Shown: positions 48,342 to 56,630 of the stretch, piece by piece
Layout of the letters: each line of letters opens with the position of its first letter
Numbering within the stretch: the first letter of the stretch is position 1
DNA from: JANXLO01 sp038231295
Lineage (GTDB): Bacteria > Armatimonadota > Chthonomonadetes > Chthonomonadales > Chthonomonadaceae
Length of the DNA: 64,000 nt
Direction of reading: 5' to 3'
Assembly: GCA_038231295.1 (NCBI GenBank)
Contig: JBBRLP010000014.1
Coordinates: 1-64,000 of the forward strand
Notes under the pieces: generated by a model
The model's input: the letters and a program-made list of their open reading frames with translations, nothing else
The model's database searches: none
What the model was told of the DNA's origin: nothing
Made by a program: the position numbers and the translations under genes

Positions 48342-50417
48342 CTATTTTCCATCCCCGGCGCCATCGTCGGAGCCGGGAGGTATGGCCGGTGTCGGGTCGG
48401 TGAAAGGCTTCTTCTCATCCGTCACGCTGGAAGGATTCTGCGCGACCGGAGTGCCTTCCACATAGCGGCGCAGGCCATCACAAACCGCCTGCGCGACTCG
48501 ACGCTGGAAGTTTTCATCCAGCAGTTTGCGCCGATCGTTGAGGTTGTTGATGTAGGCGACTTCGCACAGAACGGCGGGCATTTTGCTCTGCCGCAGCACG
48601 GCGAAACCGCTCTGGTACATGATGCTGTCGGAGAGGACACCACGACTTGGCAGCCCCGTCACCGCCATGACCGCCTCCTGCACACAGGTCGCAAGCGCCC
48701 GGCTGCTGGCATCCTGCATATGGTAGTACGTACTTGTCCCGGAAGCAGAGTTGACCGAACCGTTCGAGTCGTTGTGGATGCTGACAAACAGGTCGGCCCC
48801 GCAGTCATTGGCAAGCTGTGAGCGGGCGTTCAGGGAGACATCCATATCCCTGTCTCGGGTCATAATCACGTGCGCCCCACACGACTCCAGGGCTTCGCGC
48901 AGTTTGAGCGCGATGGCGAGCGTAATATCCTTTTCGTAGACGACATGACCGCCGCCTTTGCCGTCCGCCCCAGTCGCCGCGCCGCCATGCCCCGCATCTA
49001 CGACGATGACTTTGTCCGAAAGCGCCCCCGAAGCGTTGCGCGGCAGCAGCAGATCAAGCACAATATGCTCACTCGTCTGGTCTATCCGGTAACCAACGAC
49101 GCGGGCCGTATCTACGACGATGCGCGTCATTGGCGGCGAGTCCTGCTCCTGGCGGGCATGAATGCCGCTCACCAGACGGTGGGTACAGGTCTTCTCGGCA
49201 TCCTCCGGGTCCGGCAGGTGCAAGACCGCGTTGGGAATATCCATGACCATCTGCGTCGTTCCCGGTGCGTAGTGGATGTAGGGCAAAACATATCCGCTCA
49301 TCGCGACTTCAATATGGAATTGCGACGCGTTGTCGGTGCTGAAACTGATGCCGCGCACCTCAACGGGCGGCACATCACGCTTCCCGCCTCGCGATGCGAT
49401 CACACTGTTGCCAGCACGATTCGGATTGATTCGCGTTTTCACCGTCCCAGTCTTGCTGACGTTCGCTGGGGCATCCGGGTTTCCTAATTCCTGCCTGGTT
49501 CCCTTTTCCAGCGTCGGTTTCGTTCCCGACAACCCGACAACGACTCCGGGAACGGTGGGGTTAGGGGTGTTAAGAACTGGCTTCCCGCCGTTCGCAGGCT
49601 TCTCCGGCTTAGACGTTGCGACACGCACGGCAGATTTCTCGACGCCTGCAAAAATCAGATTCTCCGAGTTCCCCAGAGAATCCCCGGCCTTCAGTTCCGA
49701 ACCTTCTGCCAGTTCCACCACGACCCGCGCCACGTCCACACTGTTCTGCCCGGTGCGAAGTTTGAGCGCATGATTCTCGTCGGAAGCAAGGGCCGTCGGC
49801 TTGAATTCGTCGTGTACGACTGCCCCCACGCAGTCTATATAGGCGCGTACCGGATGAAGCTCGGCGATGGTGCGGACATGGTACGGAACGGGGAAACTGG
49901 TGACGACGTGCAGGCCGTTGCGATCCCAGTTTGCGCCCGTGATTCGGGCGAGCAGGTAAACCGTATCACCCTTCTTTCCGACTACCGGCTTCCCGTCTTT
50001 TCCCAGTGCGTCCGGCTGCATGACCTCACCGTCCACGATTTTCGCCACGTCGGAGAGCGCAATCATCGGCTTGCCGTTGGGTTTCGCCAGGGCGATTTCG
50101 CTGTGTTGTCCTGTTTTCTTGAGGGTGACAACGGCGGCATCGCCCCGGTCATTGATGTGCCAGTCCGCTCCAAAGAGCGCCAGCAGATCAAGCGCGACGA
50201 AGGTGTCGGCTCCATCGGAAACTGCGGGCAGACGGTTGATGAACTCTTTGCCTGCCAGGCGCACATGCACCGGCTTCAACGGTTCTGCGGCATGAACGGG
50301 CGTGGGCAGATTGAACAGGAGTGCGAGCAAAACAGGCCGTCCCCAAAAGCCTGATGCTGCGCGAAGACGTGAAAGGAGTGAAGGGGATTTCGCAGAGTCG
50401 TAGGGTGAATAATGCAC
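48342..50417 (-). CDS. N-acetylmuramoyl-L-alanine amidase with stalk domains
   Basis: A 691-residue secreted wall hydrolase. After a signal peptide (PVLLALLFNLPTPVHA) come a copper amine oxidase N-terminal-type stalk domain (about 45-200), a Pro/Thr-rich linker (about 230-340), an AMIN domain (ISFSTDNASQFHIEVAMSGYVLPYIHY) and Amidase_3 (about 460-660). Zn ligands and catalytic Glu are seen in VVDAGHGGAATG, YEKD, SIHND and CEVAYI. The enzyme cleaves the bond between MurNAc and the stem peptide. The C-terminus is Pro/Asp/Gly-rich. The GTG start at 50417 has AGGTAGG upstream. It is the first gene of the cluster with the GerMN protein and murI. Confidence 0.93.
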   Translation of the reverse strand: MHYSPYDSAKSPSLLSRLRAASGFWGRPVLLALLFNLPTPVHAAEPLKPVHVRLAGKEFINRLPAVSDGADTFVALDLLALFGADWHINDRGDAAVVTLKKTGQHSEIALAKPNGKPMIALSDVAKIVDGEVMQPDALGKDGKPVVGKKGDTVYLLARITGANWDRNGLHVVTSFPVPYHVRTIAELHPVRAYIDCVGAVVHDEFKPTALASDENHALKLRTGQNSVDVARVVVELAEGSELKAGDSLGNSENLIFAGVEKSAVRVATSKPEKPANGGKPVLNTPNPTVPGVVVGLSGTKPTLEKGTRQELGNPDAPANVSKTGTVKTRINPNRAGNSVIASRGGKRDVPPVEVRGISFSTDNASQFHIEVAMSGYVLPYIHYAPGTTQMVMDIPNAVLHLPDPEDAEKTCTHRLVSGIHARQEQDSPPMTRIVVDTARVVGYRIDQTSEHIVLDLLLPRNASGALSDKVIVVDAGHGGAATGADGKGGGHVVYEKDITLAIALKLREALESCGAHVIMTRDRDMDVSLNARSQLANDCGADLFVSIHNDSNGSVNSASGTSTYYHMQDASSRALATCVQEAVMAVTGLPSRGVLSDSIMYQSGFAVLRQSKMPAVLCEVAYINNLNDRRKLLDENFQRRVAQAVCDGLRRYVEGTPVAQNPSSVTDEKKPFTDPTPAIPPGSDDGAGDGK

Positions 50418-50741
50418 GGTCTTGCACCTACCTTTACCGAGAATCTGGGACGCTGAGAAACGAAAAGAAGGCCGCGAGGCGGAAAATGCGATAAGCCTGT
50501 TGACGGGAAGAGCGGGGGTTTCCTCCGGTTCAATCAGGCAAGAGAGCGAAACAAGCGCGATTTCGTTCAGTATAGCGGAAAAACGGGCAGGTTGTCCAGA
50601 CGTGACGAAGATTTTTCTGCCTTTTTTCCGTTATTGCCTCTCCGTCTGCAAATTTTTGTCTGCTACGTGTGGAAAGCGGAGTCATACAGACTGGGCAGGC
50701 GATTGGCGACTGCGTGGCGAACTATACCCTATCAAAGAGTT

Positions 50742-50772
50742 GGTCTCGACGGCAGGACGCCGTTTTGAGACC
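50742..50772. promoter_or_regulatory. Interrupted hairpin before the SDR gene
   Basis: GGTCTC and GAGACC outer arms and ACGGC/GCCGT inner arms form a bulged stem 19 bp before the ATG at 50791. It may be an operator or leader hairpin. The rest of 50418-50790 (373 bp) holds no gene I can support. Confidence 0.35.
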
Positions 50773-50790
50773 CCATAAGGGGCAGACGTC

Positions 50791-51549
50791 ATGATAGACC
50801 TGACAGGCAAGCATATCTTTATCGCGGGCGGCGGGCGCGGCATCGGGGCGGCGGCGGCACGCCAGGCGGCCGAGGCCGGGGCCAGCGTGAGTGTCAACTA
50901 CGTTCAGGGAGCATCAGCGGCGGCGAAATTGGTCGCAGAGATCACTGCGGCGGGAGGACGGGCCTGCGCGGTGCAGGCTGACATCTCTGTAGATGGCGAG
51001 GTCGAAGTCGCGATAGACGAGGCGGTTTCAAAGCTTGGGCCTCTGAACGGGCTTGTCGTCTCGGCGGGAATCTTCGAGGGCAGCCCTATCGAAGAGATGA
51101 CCGCCGATTTCTGGGACAGAACGATGGCGATTAATCTGCGCGGCACGTTCCTCTCAGTACGCGCCGCCGTCAAACAGATGCGGGCCGCCGAGGCTGGGGG
51201 CAGCATCGTTATCTACACCTCCACCGCAGGACAGCGCGGTTCGGCGGTCTATTCCGCCTATGCCACCTCAAAGGGAGCGCAGATACTGTTCATGCGTTCG
51301 ATGGCGATGGAGCTGGCCGCGAACCGCATTCGCGTCAACTGTATCGCCCCCGCTTGGACAGAGACGGAAATGGTGACTGAGAAGATTGACGCCATTGGCC
51401 GGGAATCCGTCGTGCGCGGCTTTCCTCTGGGCCGCATCGGGCTGCCCGAAGACATCGCAGGAGCCACCTGCTTCCTCCTCAGCGATCTGGCGAATTTCAT
51501 CACCGGAGCTACGCTGACAGTGGATGGCGGGATGGACATGCGCGGCTAA
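50791..51549 (+). CDS. Short-chain dehydrogenase/reductase
   Basis: A 252-residue SDR of the FabG-like classical group: FIAGGGRGIGAAAARQAAEAGA (cofactor loop), VVSAGIFEG (NAG), catalytic YTSTAGQRGSAVYSAYATSKGA with Ser, Tyr and Lys, and the C-terminal FITGATLTVDGGMDMRG. It oxidises or reduces alcohols or oxo groups with NAD(P). Substrate unknown. It is followed by a histidine kinase gene 23 bp later. Confidence 0.88.
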   Translation: MIDLTGKHIFIAGGGRGIGAAAARQAAEAGASVSVNYVQGASAAAKLVAEITAAGGRACAVQADISVDGEVEVAIDEAVSKLGPLNGLVVSAGIFEGSPIEEMTADFWDRTMAINLRGTFLSVRAAVKQMRAAEAGGSIVIYTSTAGQRGSAVYSAYATSKGAQILFMRSMAMELAANRIRVNCIAPAWTETEMVTEKIDAIGRESVVRGFPLGRIGLPEDIAGATCFLLSDLANFITGATLTVDGGMDMRG

Positions 51550-51572
51550 CAAAGTCCTTCTGTGGAGATGCC

Positions 51573-52823
51573 ATGACGCCTCGAATGCAGCAGATACTCT
51601 ATCAAATCAGTGTGTTGACCGATCCGAATCCCGACATCATTTTCGAGCGTATTGCCCAGGCAGTGGGCGACTACTATGAGGGTGCAATGGCGATGATAAA
51701 CCTGTCGGCAGAGGGCTGCCTTCAGTTTCGGGCGATGGTCAACCCGCATCGTATCATTCGCCGCCTTTCGACAAACTCCGTGCAGGGAACGTTCTGTCTC
51801 ATCACGCTTCGGACCATGGCGCCCCTCCTGATTCAGAATGCTGCCGAGCGTCCTGACCTCCTGGGCCATCCCGCGATACGATTCAAACTGACCCGTTACC
51901 TCGGCGTTCCCATACTTGATTCAGGGGGAGCGCCGCTGGGAACGCTCTGTTTTCTCGATAGCCGATCAGACGATTTGCTGGGGGATGCAGATATTCAGTT
52001 CATGTCGCTGCTTGCCATGCGTGTGAGTGCGGAAGTGGAGCGGGAACGCACGGCCCTCGCACGTCTTGAGGAACACAGGCTGGCCGCACAGAAGACAGCA
52101 GAACTGAACGCCCTCCTTCAGGCCAGCGCCGAAGAGAAACGCCGGTTCGTCAGCATGGTGATACACGACCTCCGTCTGCCTTTGGCGACCATGCAGACCG
52201 TCATCTATCTGCTGCGGGCCGAACAGGACGCTACGGAACGTGAGATGTATCTCGACACGATGGAGAACCGCACCTATGCGCTCACCAGTCTCCTCGATGG
52301 ACTGACACAGTACCAGAAAGTGGAGTCGGGCCGAATGCCGCTTCTGCTGCGCCCGGTAGACCTTGCACGGCACCTTCAGGAGTGCGTGGACAATTTCACT
52401 CCGGGGCTGGTGGGCAGTGCCGTCTGCTGTGAGTGCCATTTCGCGCCTGATCTAGGCTCCCTTGTCTCTGACCCCGACAAGCTGACACATATCGTCCTGA
52501 ACCTGCTCTCCAACGCGCTCAAATTCACGCCCGAAGGCAAAGTCTGGATTCGGGCATATCGAGGAGATTCGAGCTCCTGGGCGCTGGAAGTGGAAGATAC
52601 CGGGATTGGTATCCACCGGGAAGACAAAGACCGGATTTTCGAGGAGTTCTATCGTTCCACTCCCCACCAATCTGCCTTTCCCTCTGGCTCCGGCCTCGGC
52701 CTCGCCATTGTCAAGCGTCTCTGTGACGCGCTACAGGCGGAAATAAAAATCGAGAGTAATCAGGGCCAAGGTACGCTCTTCCGCATCGTTTTCCCCGGCA
52801 GCGTCGTCAGTTCACAGGATTAA
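51573..52823 (+). CDS. GAF-domain histidine kinase
   Basis: A 416-residue soluble sensor kinase. A GAF domain (about 20-160: VLTDPNPDIIFERIAQAVGDYYEGAMAMINLS..LGVPILDSGGAPLGTLCFLD) is followed by a coiled coil, HisKA with H198 in VIHDLRLPLATMQ, and HATPase with N-box VLNLLSNALKFT, G1 DTGIGI and G2 GSGLGLAIV. The H-box Glu-Leu is Asp-Leu and Thr-Pro is Leu-Pro, common variants. No response regulator is adjacent. It probably senses a small ligand or redox state in the cytosol. Its stop overlaps the stop of the convergent kynB by four bases. Confidence 0.92.
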   Translation: MTPRMQQILYQISVLTDPNPDIIFERIAQAVGDYYEGAMAMINLSAEGCLQFRAMVNPHRIIRRLSTNSVQGTFCLITLRTMAPLLIQNAAERPDLLGHPAIRFKLTRYLGVPILDSGGAPLGTLCFLDSRSDDLLGDADIQFMSLLAMRVSAEVERERTALARLEEHRLAAQKTAELNALLQASAEEKRRFVSMVIHDLRLPLATMQTVIYLLRAEQDATEREMYLDTMENRTYALTSLLDGLTQYQKVESGRMPLLLRPVDLARHLQECVDNFTPGLVGSAVCCECHFAPDLGSLVSDPDKLTHIVLNLLSNALKFTPEGKVWIRAYRGDSSSWALEVEDTGIGIHREDKDRIFEEFYRSTPHQSAFPSGSGLGLAIVKRLCDALQAEIKIESNQGQGTLFRIVFPGSVVSSQD

Positions 52824-53455
52824 CCGCGCAAAATCGCCCGCACAGGGGAGCCGTCCGCGCCTTCGAGGCGCAGGGGCAGCGCGATCAGTTCATAGAAACC
52901 TTCGGGAACTCCACGGAGGTCCAGCCCCTCCAGAATGGCGATTCCATTCGCGCCGAGCGCGTGGTGGATCGGCAGGTCTTTGCTGTCCAGCGCATCTACC
53001 GATGGCACGTCCAGACCCAGCAACGTGACGCCCTGCTCCCGCAGCCATTCGGGTACATCGGGCGCGAGAACCGGAATCGTCTGTGGAAAGACTGCGGAGT
53101 TCGGCCAGCCTCCGGTTCGTAGCAGCAGGCGCGGCACAGGCAGAAACGCGGCAGGAATGTCTTCTCGCCGAATCGTCGCACGTCCCTCCACGCCAACCAC
53201 CGCCGCTCTCCCCAGATAGAGGTGCAAATCCAGTTCCCCGACAGTGGAGCCATCGTCGCGATAGTGGAACGGAGCGTCCAGATGGGTTCCCGTGTGCGGA
53301 CTGAGACGCAGACTGCCCAGATTGACCGAGTCGCCCTGCTCCAATCGGCACAGCATCTCGTAGGCATAGGGCGTATCGCCAGGCCAGCCTGCCAGCGCAG
53401 AACTCACCGGGCGGGTAATGTCGTAGAGACGGACACTGCGTTCACGGGAACTCAT
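52820..53455 (-). CDS. kynB: Kynurenine formamidase (cyclase family)
   Basis: A 211-residue Mn/Zn-dependent hydrolase with the cyclase-family motif SPHTGTHLDAPFHY (HxGTHxDxPxH). It should convert N-formylkynurenine to kynurenine. The gene is coupled to kynU through an ATGA overlap, which makes the kynurenine role far more likely than arylformamidases of other kinds. Family length is about 200. Start follows the overlap. Confidence 0.9.
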   Translation of the reverse strand: MSSRERSVRLYDITRPVSSALAGWPGDTPYAYEMLCRLEQGDSVNLGSLRLSPHTGTHLDAPFHYRDDGSTVGELDLHLYLGRAAVVGVEGRATIRREDIPAAFLPVPRLLLRTGGWPNSAVFPQTIPVLAPDVPEWLREQGVTLLGLDVPSVDALDSKDLPIHHALGANGIAILEGLDLRGVPEGFYELIALPLRLEGADGSPVRAILRG

Positions 53456-54738
53456 GTGACGATACCTCCTGCCTCACCCTGACGCTCGTAGGCGCGTGTC
53501 TCTAAAATGGATGCCAGCCGCAGCACGGCCTCGTAGCAGTCGGTAAACGTGTTATACAGTGGCGCTGGGGCAAGCCGGATGATGTCCGGCGGGCGGAAAT
53601 CAGGAATGACCCCCTCTGCCCGCAGCGCGAGGCTCAGACGCCGCGCCTCCGGGTGGCGGAGCGCGACGTGGCCGCCGCGCCGAGGCGCCTCTCGCGGGTT
53701 GACCACCTGCACGTCATACCGGCTCAATTTCTCCTCTGCCACTGTCATCAAGTAGTCGGTCATGGCGAGCGATTTTGCCCGCAGGCGTTCCATTCCGGCC
53801 TCCGCGAACAGCGGAAGTGTGCCGATAAGGGGAGCCATGCTCAGAATGTTGGGAGTGCCGATCTGAAGGGAACCTGCGCCTTCGGCGGCCTCAAAATCGG
53901 GGGACATCTCGAATTGCGTAGCTTTGCGATGCCCGAACCAGCCTGCCATCCCCGGTGGCCTGCCGAAATGACGCCGATTGAGATAAAGTCCGCCTGCGCT
54001 CCCCGGCCCCGCACACAGGTACTTATAGCTGCACCAGAAGGCGAAGTCCACGCCCCAGGCGTCCAGTTCGTGCGAGACTGCGCCGATAGAATGCGAGCAG
54101 TCAAAGCCGATGAGAATGCCGCGCCGATGCGCTTCCGCGGTCAGTCTCTGCATATCCAGCAGTTGCCCGCTCTGGTAGAGAACGGCCGGAAAGAGAGCGC
54201 ACTGTACCTCTGGGGTCATGGCAGCGATGAGGTCATCCTCGGAGAGCGTCAGCCCGTCGCGGCTCTCGGCAAGGCGCAGGTGCGTTTTCGGCTCGAGACC
54301 ACGCAGGCGCAGATGGCTGCTGAGCGCGTAGAGGTCGGAGGGAAAGTTCAGGACGTCGGCCAGAATCGCCGGACGCGAGGCATCGGGGGTATACAGCGTA
54401 GAGAGAAGCTGATGCAGATTGACCGTCGTCGAGTTGGTCACGATCACCTCGTCCGCCCCGGCTCCGACCAGCGCGGCCATCTGCGCACCTAGATCCTCAG
54501 CCAGCGTGAACCAGGCAGGCTGTGCTTCCGTCCAGCCGCCAATCGCCCTCTCCCGCCAATCCTGCATGACGCGAAACACCGCTCGCTCTGCGTCCTTCGC
54601 GAGCAGCCCCAGCGAATTGCCATCGAGGTAGATCGTCTCAGAGGGCAGATAAAAACGGTTCCGAAATTCTGCCAGCACATCTATGCTGTCACAATGGAGG
54701 GCAAACGCTCTTAGGTCAGGAAATTCGGCGCGAAGCAT
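53452..54738 (-). CDS. kynU: Kynureninase
   Basis: A 428-residue fold-type I PLP enzyme that cleaves kynurenine to anthranilate and alanine. Family text: FYLPSETIYLDGNSLGLLAKDA, the PLP-binding Asp/His region IGFDCSHSIGAVSHELDAWGVDFAFWCSYKYLCAGPGSAGG with the Schiff-base Lys, and GTPNILSMAPL. Together with kynB it forms part of tryptophan breakdown or NAD synthesis from tryptophan. The third gene, tryptophan 2,3-dioxygenase, is not in the window. The start signal is weak; upstream is the divergent HAD gene. Confidence 0.93.
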   Translation of the reverse strand: MLRAEFPDLRAFALHCDSIDVLAEFRNRFYLPSETIYLDGNSLGLLAKDAERAVFRVMQDWRERAIGGWTEAQPAWFTLAEDLGAQMAALVGAGADEVIVTNSTTVNLHQLLSTLYTPDASRPAILADVLNFPSDLYALSSHLRLRGLEPKTHLRLAESRDGLTLSEDDLIAAMTPEVQCALFPAVLYQSGQLLDMQRLTAEAHRRGILIGFDCSHSIGAVSHELDAWGVDFAFWCSYKYLCAGPGSAGGLYLNRRHFGRPPGMAGWFGHRKATQFEMSPDFEAAEGAGSLQIGTPNILSMAPLIGTLPLFAEAGMERLRAKSLAMTDYLMTVAEEKLSRYDVQVVNPREAPRRGGHVALRHPEARRLSLALRAEGVIPDFRPPDIIRLAPAPLYNTFTDCYEAVLRLASILETRAYERQGEAGGIVT

Positions 54739-54833
54739 GAACTCTCGCTTTCTTGAGAACAGAGAGGAAACGGGTCGGCTCTTGCGGAACTCTGAAGAAC
54801 TTTATCCATCCTTCCGCTGGAAAGGAACTGCCT

Positions 54834-55649
54834 GTGTCGTTCTCGCCCTACCGTCTATGTGCCATTGATATGGATGATACGCTTCTCGGACCGGATCACG
54901 CCGTTTCGGAATTCAACGCAGCCGCTGTTCGCGCTGTGGTCGCACTGGGAGTTAGCGTTGTTATCGCTTCCGGGCGAATGCACGAGGCGACCCTGCCCTT
55001 CGTGGAACAGTTAGGACTGACCACTCCCATCATCTCCTATAACGGCGCGATGGTCAAGAACCCGCATACCGGCGAGGTCTGGCTGCACGAGCGCATAGAT
55101 GCCGGGGTCGCGACCCAGGTCATGGACTACGCTCACGTCCACGACTTACAGCTGAACTACTACCTCGACGATCATTTCTACTCGGTGGCCTATACGGAGT
55201 GGGCGCAACTCTACCACGCCCGCACCAACGCCCCCATCGAAATCAAGCCCGATCTCTACACCACGCTGCGGAATACGGCTCCGACCAAAATGATTATCGT
55301 GGATTCGAAAGAGCGCACCGACAGCCTGCTGCCTCCCTTCCGCGAACAGTTCGGCGCAAACCTGTATGTCACCAAGAGCAACGACGAGTATCTGGAGATG
55401 ATGCCCCCGCGGGCCAACAAAGCCGCAGCGCTGGCGATTGTCGCGGCAAGATTTGGCTGCACAGCGGCGGAGACTATCGCCTTCGGAGACAGCTACAACG
55501 ATATTCCCATGCTGCAATGGGCGGGGCTTGGCATCGCGGTCGGAAATGCGAAACCGGAGGCTATCGCCGCCGCCGACCGCACCGTACTTCGCAGCGCTGA
55601 AAACGGCGTCGGCATCGCCTTGCAGGAAATTTTTCATCTCACTCTATAA
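54834..55649 (+). CDS. Cof-type HAD phosphatase
   Basis: A 271-residue HAD enzyme of the Cof/YbjI group: AIDMDDTLLG (nucleophile and acid Asp), VVIASGRMHEA (Thr/Ser motif II as SGR), KAAALAIVAARFG (Lys motif) and TIAFGDSYNDIPML (motif IV). Such enzymes dephosphorylate sugar phosphates and flavin or pyridoxal phosphates. The start is GTG at 54834, after AAGGAA; an earlier ATG at 54753 has no signal. It lies 14 bp before ppk2 on the same strand and is probably co-transcribed. Confidence 0.9.
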   Translation: MSFSPYRLCAIDMDDTLLGPDHAVSEFNAAAVRAVVALGVSVVIASGRMHEATLPFVEQLGLTTPIISYNGAMVKNPHTGEVWLHERIDAGVATQVMDYAHVHDLQLNYYLDDHFYSVAYTEWAQLYHARTNAPIEIKPDLYTTLRNTAPTKMIIVDSKERTDSLLPPFREQFGANLYVTKSNDEYLEMMPPRANKAAALAIVAARFGCTAAETIAFGDSYNDIPMLQWAGLGIAVGNAKPEAIAAADRTVLRSAENGVGIALQEIFHLTL

Positions 55650-55663
55650 GGAGACTACAGGAC

Positions 55664-56491
55664 ATGGCTCTGTTGCAGCGACTGAACGGAAGTAAAAAAG
55701 TGCGGATCAAGGATTTTGATCCCGATACCGATGGCGGCCTCAAACGCGAAGAGGCCGAGAAGCAGACGCTCGCGCTCTGTCAGGAACTGGATGAACTCCA
55801 ACAGTTGCAGTATGCCGCCCAGGAGACCCCGGTACTGATTGTCCTGCAGGGCATGGATACAGCAGGCAAGGACGGCACGATCAGCCACGTCATGCGCTAT
55901 ATGAACCCGCAAAGCTGCCGGGTCGCCTCCTTCAAGGCTCCCACTCCGGTCGAACTCTCGCACGACTTTCTCTGGCGCATCCATTCCGAAGTGCCGGGCA
56001 AGGGAACGATAACGATCTTCAACCGCTCGCATTATGAAGATGTGCTGGTAGTGCGTGTTCACAACCTCATGCCGCCTAAAGTCGTCAAGGCCCGCTATGG
56101 TGACATCAACAACTTCGAGAAACTGCTCGTCGAAAACAACACGCTCATCCTGAAGTTCTTTCTGCATATTAGCAAGGACGAACAGGAGAAACGGCTGCTG
56201 GCTCGCGAAAAAGACCCCACGAAAGCCTGGAAACTCTCCCCGGCAGACTGGAAAGAGCGCGAACTCTGGGACGACTATCAGTCGGCGTTCGAGGATGTGC
56301 TGAACCGTTGTTCCGCGCCAACGGCCCCCTGGTTCGTCGTGCCTGCCAATCACAAGTGGTATCGCAACTTCGCCATTGCCGAAACGATGGTTCAGGCGAT
56401 GCGGCCCTATCGCAAATCGTGGGAGAACCGCCTCAAAGAGATCGGTTCCGAGGGATTGAAGCAGTTGCGTGCCATGCGTCAGTCGCACTGA
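55664..56491 (+). CDS. ppk2: Polyphosphate kinase 2
   Basis: A 275-residue PPK2 family enzyme with Walker A GMDTAGKDGTI, the lid Arg/Lys region and Walker B-like FNRSHYEDVLVVRVH. It moves phosphate between polyphosphate and nucleoside mono- or diphosphates. Length and KLSPADWKERELWDDYQSAFEDVLNRCS place it in the short single-domain group (class I or III). Class, and thus NDP or NMP preference, needs testing. AAGGAG lies nine bases before the ATG. A pair of GGAATC-centred palindromes follows its stop. Confidence 0.93.
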   Translation: MALLQRLNGSKKVRIKDFDPDTDGGLKREEAEKQTLALCQELDELQQLQYAAQETPVLIVLQGMDTAGKDGTISHVMRYMNPQSCRVASFKAPTPVELSHDFLWRIHSEVPGKGTITIFNRSHYEDVLVVRVHNLMPPKVVKARYGDINNFEKLLVENNTLILKFFLHISKDEQEKRLLAREKDPTKAWKLSPADWKERELWDDYQSAFEDVLNRCSAPTAPWFVVPANHKWYRNFAIAETMVQAMRPYRKSWENRLKEIGSEGLKQLRAMRQSH

Positions 56492-56554
56492 TGCGCCCGC
56501 CTCCTGTCAGCCCCCTGTCCCACCGGGACTCCCTATCGTATGAAAATCCCTTCT

Positions 56555-56622
56555 CCCCCGGAATCGGGGGCCAAGGGGCGATGCTTTCCTATTCCCCCGG
56601 AATCGGGGGGCGAAAGGGGTCG
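56555..56622. repeat. Tandem pair of GGAATC-centred palindromes
   Basis: CCCCCG-GAAT-CGGGGG occurs at 56555-56570 and again at 56594-56609, each followed by a purine tract (CCAAGGGGCGA or GGGCGAAAGGGG). The pair sits between ppk2 and the glycosyltransferase stop and may act as a bidirectional terminator. The same word occurs at 36184 and 36253 downstream of the paralogous glycosyltransferase. Confidence 0.6.
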
Positions 56623-56630
56623 GTTTCCCC

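Noticed and set aside
56555..56609. CRISPR-like repeats
   Set aside because: Only two palindromic copies with a short purine-rich gap, no regular spacers and no cas gene.
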